DNA from: Rhizobacter sp. | GTDB taxonomy: Bacteria; Pseudomonadota; Gammaproteobacteria; Burkholderiales; Burkholderiaceae_C | Assembly (NCBI GenBank): GCA_025360945.1 | Contig: JANYBE010000338.1 | Coordinates: 1-5,004, forward strand | Reading direction: 5' to 3' | DNA length: 5,004 bases | Shown: in pieces, positions 3,735 to 5,004 of the stretch | How positions within the stretch are numbered: position 1 is the first letter of the stretch | Layout of the letters: the number at the start of each line of letters is the position of its first letter | Position numbers and translations under genes: made by a program | The notes under the pieces: generated by a model | The model's input: the letters and a program-made list of their open reading frames with translations, nothing else | Told to the model about the DNA's origin: nothing | Database searches by the model: none

Positions 3735-5004
3735 CTTCCGAGCCCTCTGCCCGCGCTGGTTGCGGCCACACGCCCCCCGTGCGCTGCGACGATTTCGCGC
3801 ACCACCGTCAGCCCGATGCCCAGGCCACCGCCATTGAAGCCAACCGCATGCGTGTCCTGCACGAATGGGTCGAAGATCGTCTTCAGCGCTTCTGCCGTGA
3901 TCCCGATCCCGCCGTCGGACACGGCCACCACCAGGTCGCCACGTTCGACCACGGCCGACAGGCGGATCTTGCCTGCCTCCTGCGCGTACATGGTCGCGTT
4001 GGTGAGCAGATTGCTGAAGACCTGCGCGAGGCGCGCCGGGTCGCCCAGCACCTCGAGGGGTCCCGGCGGGACGTCGACCTCGAACGTCTGCAAACGTCGT
4101 TCCGTCTCGTGGCGGGACAGGCAGACGGCGTCGTCGATGATGCCGGCCATGTCGACGCGCTGCACGTCGATTGTCAGGGCGCGGGTGCCGGCGCGCGCGG
4201 GGTCGAGGAGATCGGCCGCAGCCTGCAAGTCGCGCGCGTCGAGTGCGGCCAGAACCAGCTGCGCGTTCGCCTCCTGCAGCTCGGCGTTGCGCCGCTCGTG
4301 CTTGGCCAACGCGCGTTCATATTCGGCGATGCGATGCTGCTGGGATTCGAGCGGATGGAGGGGCACGGCCGGCTTGTTCGACGCTCGTTCGTCATGGAAG
4401 ACGAAACCGCCGTGTTTGTGACCCTTTGCGCGGTACATCGCGGCGTCCGCGCAATCGATCAGTGCCTGCGGACTTTCGCCGTCTCCAGGGTACAGGCTGA
4501 TACCGATGCTCGCGGTCAAGCGCACCGAATGCTCGCCAATGTGCGTGAGCTCGCCGAGTGTGCCGATGATCTTGCGCGCGACCCGCGCGGCGTCGGCCGC
4601 GGTCGTCACATCTGCCAGCAAGACCAGGAATTCGTCGCCGCCGTGACGACTGACGGTGTCGGTTTCCCGCACCGACGCCGTCAGGCACTGCGTCACCACC
4701 TTGAGCGCCTCATCACCCACCGCGTGGCCGAAACTGTCGTTGATCTGCTTGAAGTTTTCGAGGTCCAGAAACAGCAAGGCCACCCGCGTGAAGTGCCGCT
4801 TGGCACGGGCGATCGCGTGCGCGAACCGGTCGAGCAGACGGGCACGATTCGGAAGTCCCGTCAGCGCGTCGAGCTCGGCCGATCGCGATATGTCGTCGAG
4901 CGCGCCGGCGGCCGTCTCGGCCTGGGTCTGCGCACTCAGCGCCGTCAGCACCAGCTGCTCGTTGGCCTGGAGAAGCTGCGCCGCCTGGTTGCCATCGAGT
5001 CGAT
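3671..5004 (-). CDS. GGDEF diguanylate cyclase fused to a histidine-kinase ATPase domain, HisKA missing; 5' end outside window
   Basis: A signalling protein; 443 residues are visible. GTG 4951 is probably not the start: the frame is open to the right edge, and its Val is the V of the linker ANEQLVLTALSA. Numbering from that Val, residues 1-22 are a helical linker and 26-187 a full GGDEF domain: DALTGLPNR (28-36), metal-site Asp63 in FLDLENFKQIND, I-site RETD (95-98), then after five residues GGDEF (104-108). The cyclase should be active and feedback-inhibited by c-di-GMP. Residues 204-246 are a second helical linker. Residues about 300-415 form a HATPase domain: N-box NLLTNATMY (314-322), DGGIGI (346-351), FDPF (360-363), GGGLGIGL (374-381). 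The HisKA domain with its phospho-acceptor (HELRNPL-type) is absent: the linker runs straight into LLDPARAGTRAL (248-259), which normally follows it. Autophosphorylation in the usual way is not expected. The upstream sensory part is out of view. The 3' end overlaps the zinc-ribbon gene. Confidence 0.9.
   Translation of the reverse strand, partial: RLDGNQAAQLLQANEQLVLTALSAQTQAETAAGALDDISRSAELDALTGLPNRARLLDRFAHAIARAKRHFTRVALLFLDLENFKQINDSFGHAVGDEALKVVTQCLTASVRETDTVSRHGGDEFLVLLADVTTAADAARVARKIIGTLGELTHIGEHSVRLTASIGISLYPGDGESPQALIDCADAAMYRAKGHKHGGFVFHDERASNKPAVPLHPLESQQHRIAEYERALAKHERRNAELQEANAQLVLAALDARDLQAAADLLDPARAGTRALTIDVQRVDMAGIIDDAVCLSRHETERRLQTFEVDVPPGPLEVLGDPARLAQVFSNLLTNATMYAQEAGKIRLSAVVERGDLVVAVSDGGIGITAEALKTIFDPFVQDTHAVGFNGGGLGIGLTVVREIVAAHGGRVAATSAGRGLGSQFVVTLSLAPSSSPWVSRVD
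4235..4270 (-). repeat. Signalling-linker repeat, copy 2 (before the HATPase domain)
   Basis: This segment encodes ANAQLVLAALDA. It matches ANEQLVLTALSA, encoded at 4931-4966, at 9 of 12 residues. It is a heptad-like helical linker between the GGDEF and ATPase domains. The same kind of linker on both sides of the GGDEF domain suggests that the module was assembled by duplication or insertion. Confidence 0.6.
4931..4966 (-). repeat. Signalling-linker repeat, copy 1 (before the GGDEF domain)
   Basis: This segment encodes ANEQLVLTALSA in the frame of the signalling protein and spans GTG 4951. The match to copy 2 at 4235-4270 shows that the coding region continues upstream of that GTG and beyond the window. 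In the family as recalled, this linker type follows an upstream sensor or receiver module. Confidence 0.6.

Noticed and set aside
4280..4300. KHERRNAEL in the signalling protein as a replacement H-box (compare HELRNPL)
   Set aside because: It lies upstream of the linker ANAQLVLAAL. ERRNAEL there is, as recalled, ordinary linker sequence in this family, and no helical pair typical of a dimerisation domain follows. The His is probably coincidental, though a phosphorylation assay would settle it.
3816..4500. Plus-strand open frames opposite the GGDEF-HATPase gene
   Set aside because: They are Arg/Ser/Ala-rich and without motifs; the opposite strand is clearly coding.
1..5004. tRNA, rRNA, CRISPR, insertion sequence or attachment-site signals
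   Set aside because: No cloverleaf, spaced direct-repeat array, transposase-like protein or terminal repeats were seen on reading both strands.

Overview
The window is high-GC, densely packed bacterial DNA. The gene types suggest a betaproteobacterium (Burkholderiales or Rhodocyclales): a PaaG of the betaproteobacterial type, small HMA proteins of the MIAF..D(M)..C..C kind, an MFS_3 exporter with a C-terminal extension, and a GGDEF/histidine-kinase fusion. This placement rests on family recognition from memory, not on a search.

Layout. Positions 1-580 (minus strand) hold the first 193 codons of paaG, a phenylacetate-degradation isomerase cut by the left edge. The 182-bp divergent gap (581-762) carries a near-palindrome, ACCGACCGGTCAGT, that looks like a TetR/PaaR-type operator. 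It is followed on the plus strand by a 538-residue MFS_3 transporter (763-2379) and an unrecognised 97-residue protein (2521-2814). A short leader with small inverted repeats comes next. Two tandem genes then overlap by 23 bp (2953-3213 and 3191-3454). Both encode HMA-fold, CopZ-like proteins whose metal-binding CxxC has been altered to Ser-containing versions. After a 9-bp hairpin comes a small zinc-ribbon protein (3516-3734). Its 3' end overlaps, convergently, the 3' end of a large minus-strand signalling gene (3671 to beyond 5004) with the order helical linker - GGDEF - helical linker - HATPase.

How the genes may work together. paaG and the MFS gene share one divergent control region, so phenylacetyl-CoA-responsive control of the exporter is possible but unproven. 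The two HMA-like genes and the zinc-ribbon gene form a compact run of three small genes with a possible metal-related theme. The signalling protein keeps an intact GGDEF active site and I-site, but the His-containing dimerisation domain (HisKA) that normally precedes the ATPase appears to be missing. It therefore looks like a diguanylate cyclase with an orphan ATPase domain rather than a working histidine kinase.

The points most worth a second look are the HisKA-less GGDEF-HATPase protein and the tandem HMA paralogues that both lack the CxxC. I found no RNA genes, insertion sequences, CRISPR arrays or attachment sites. No stretch longer than 300 bp lacks a gene.
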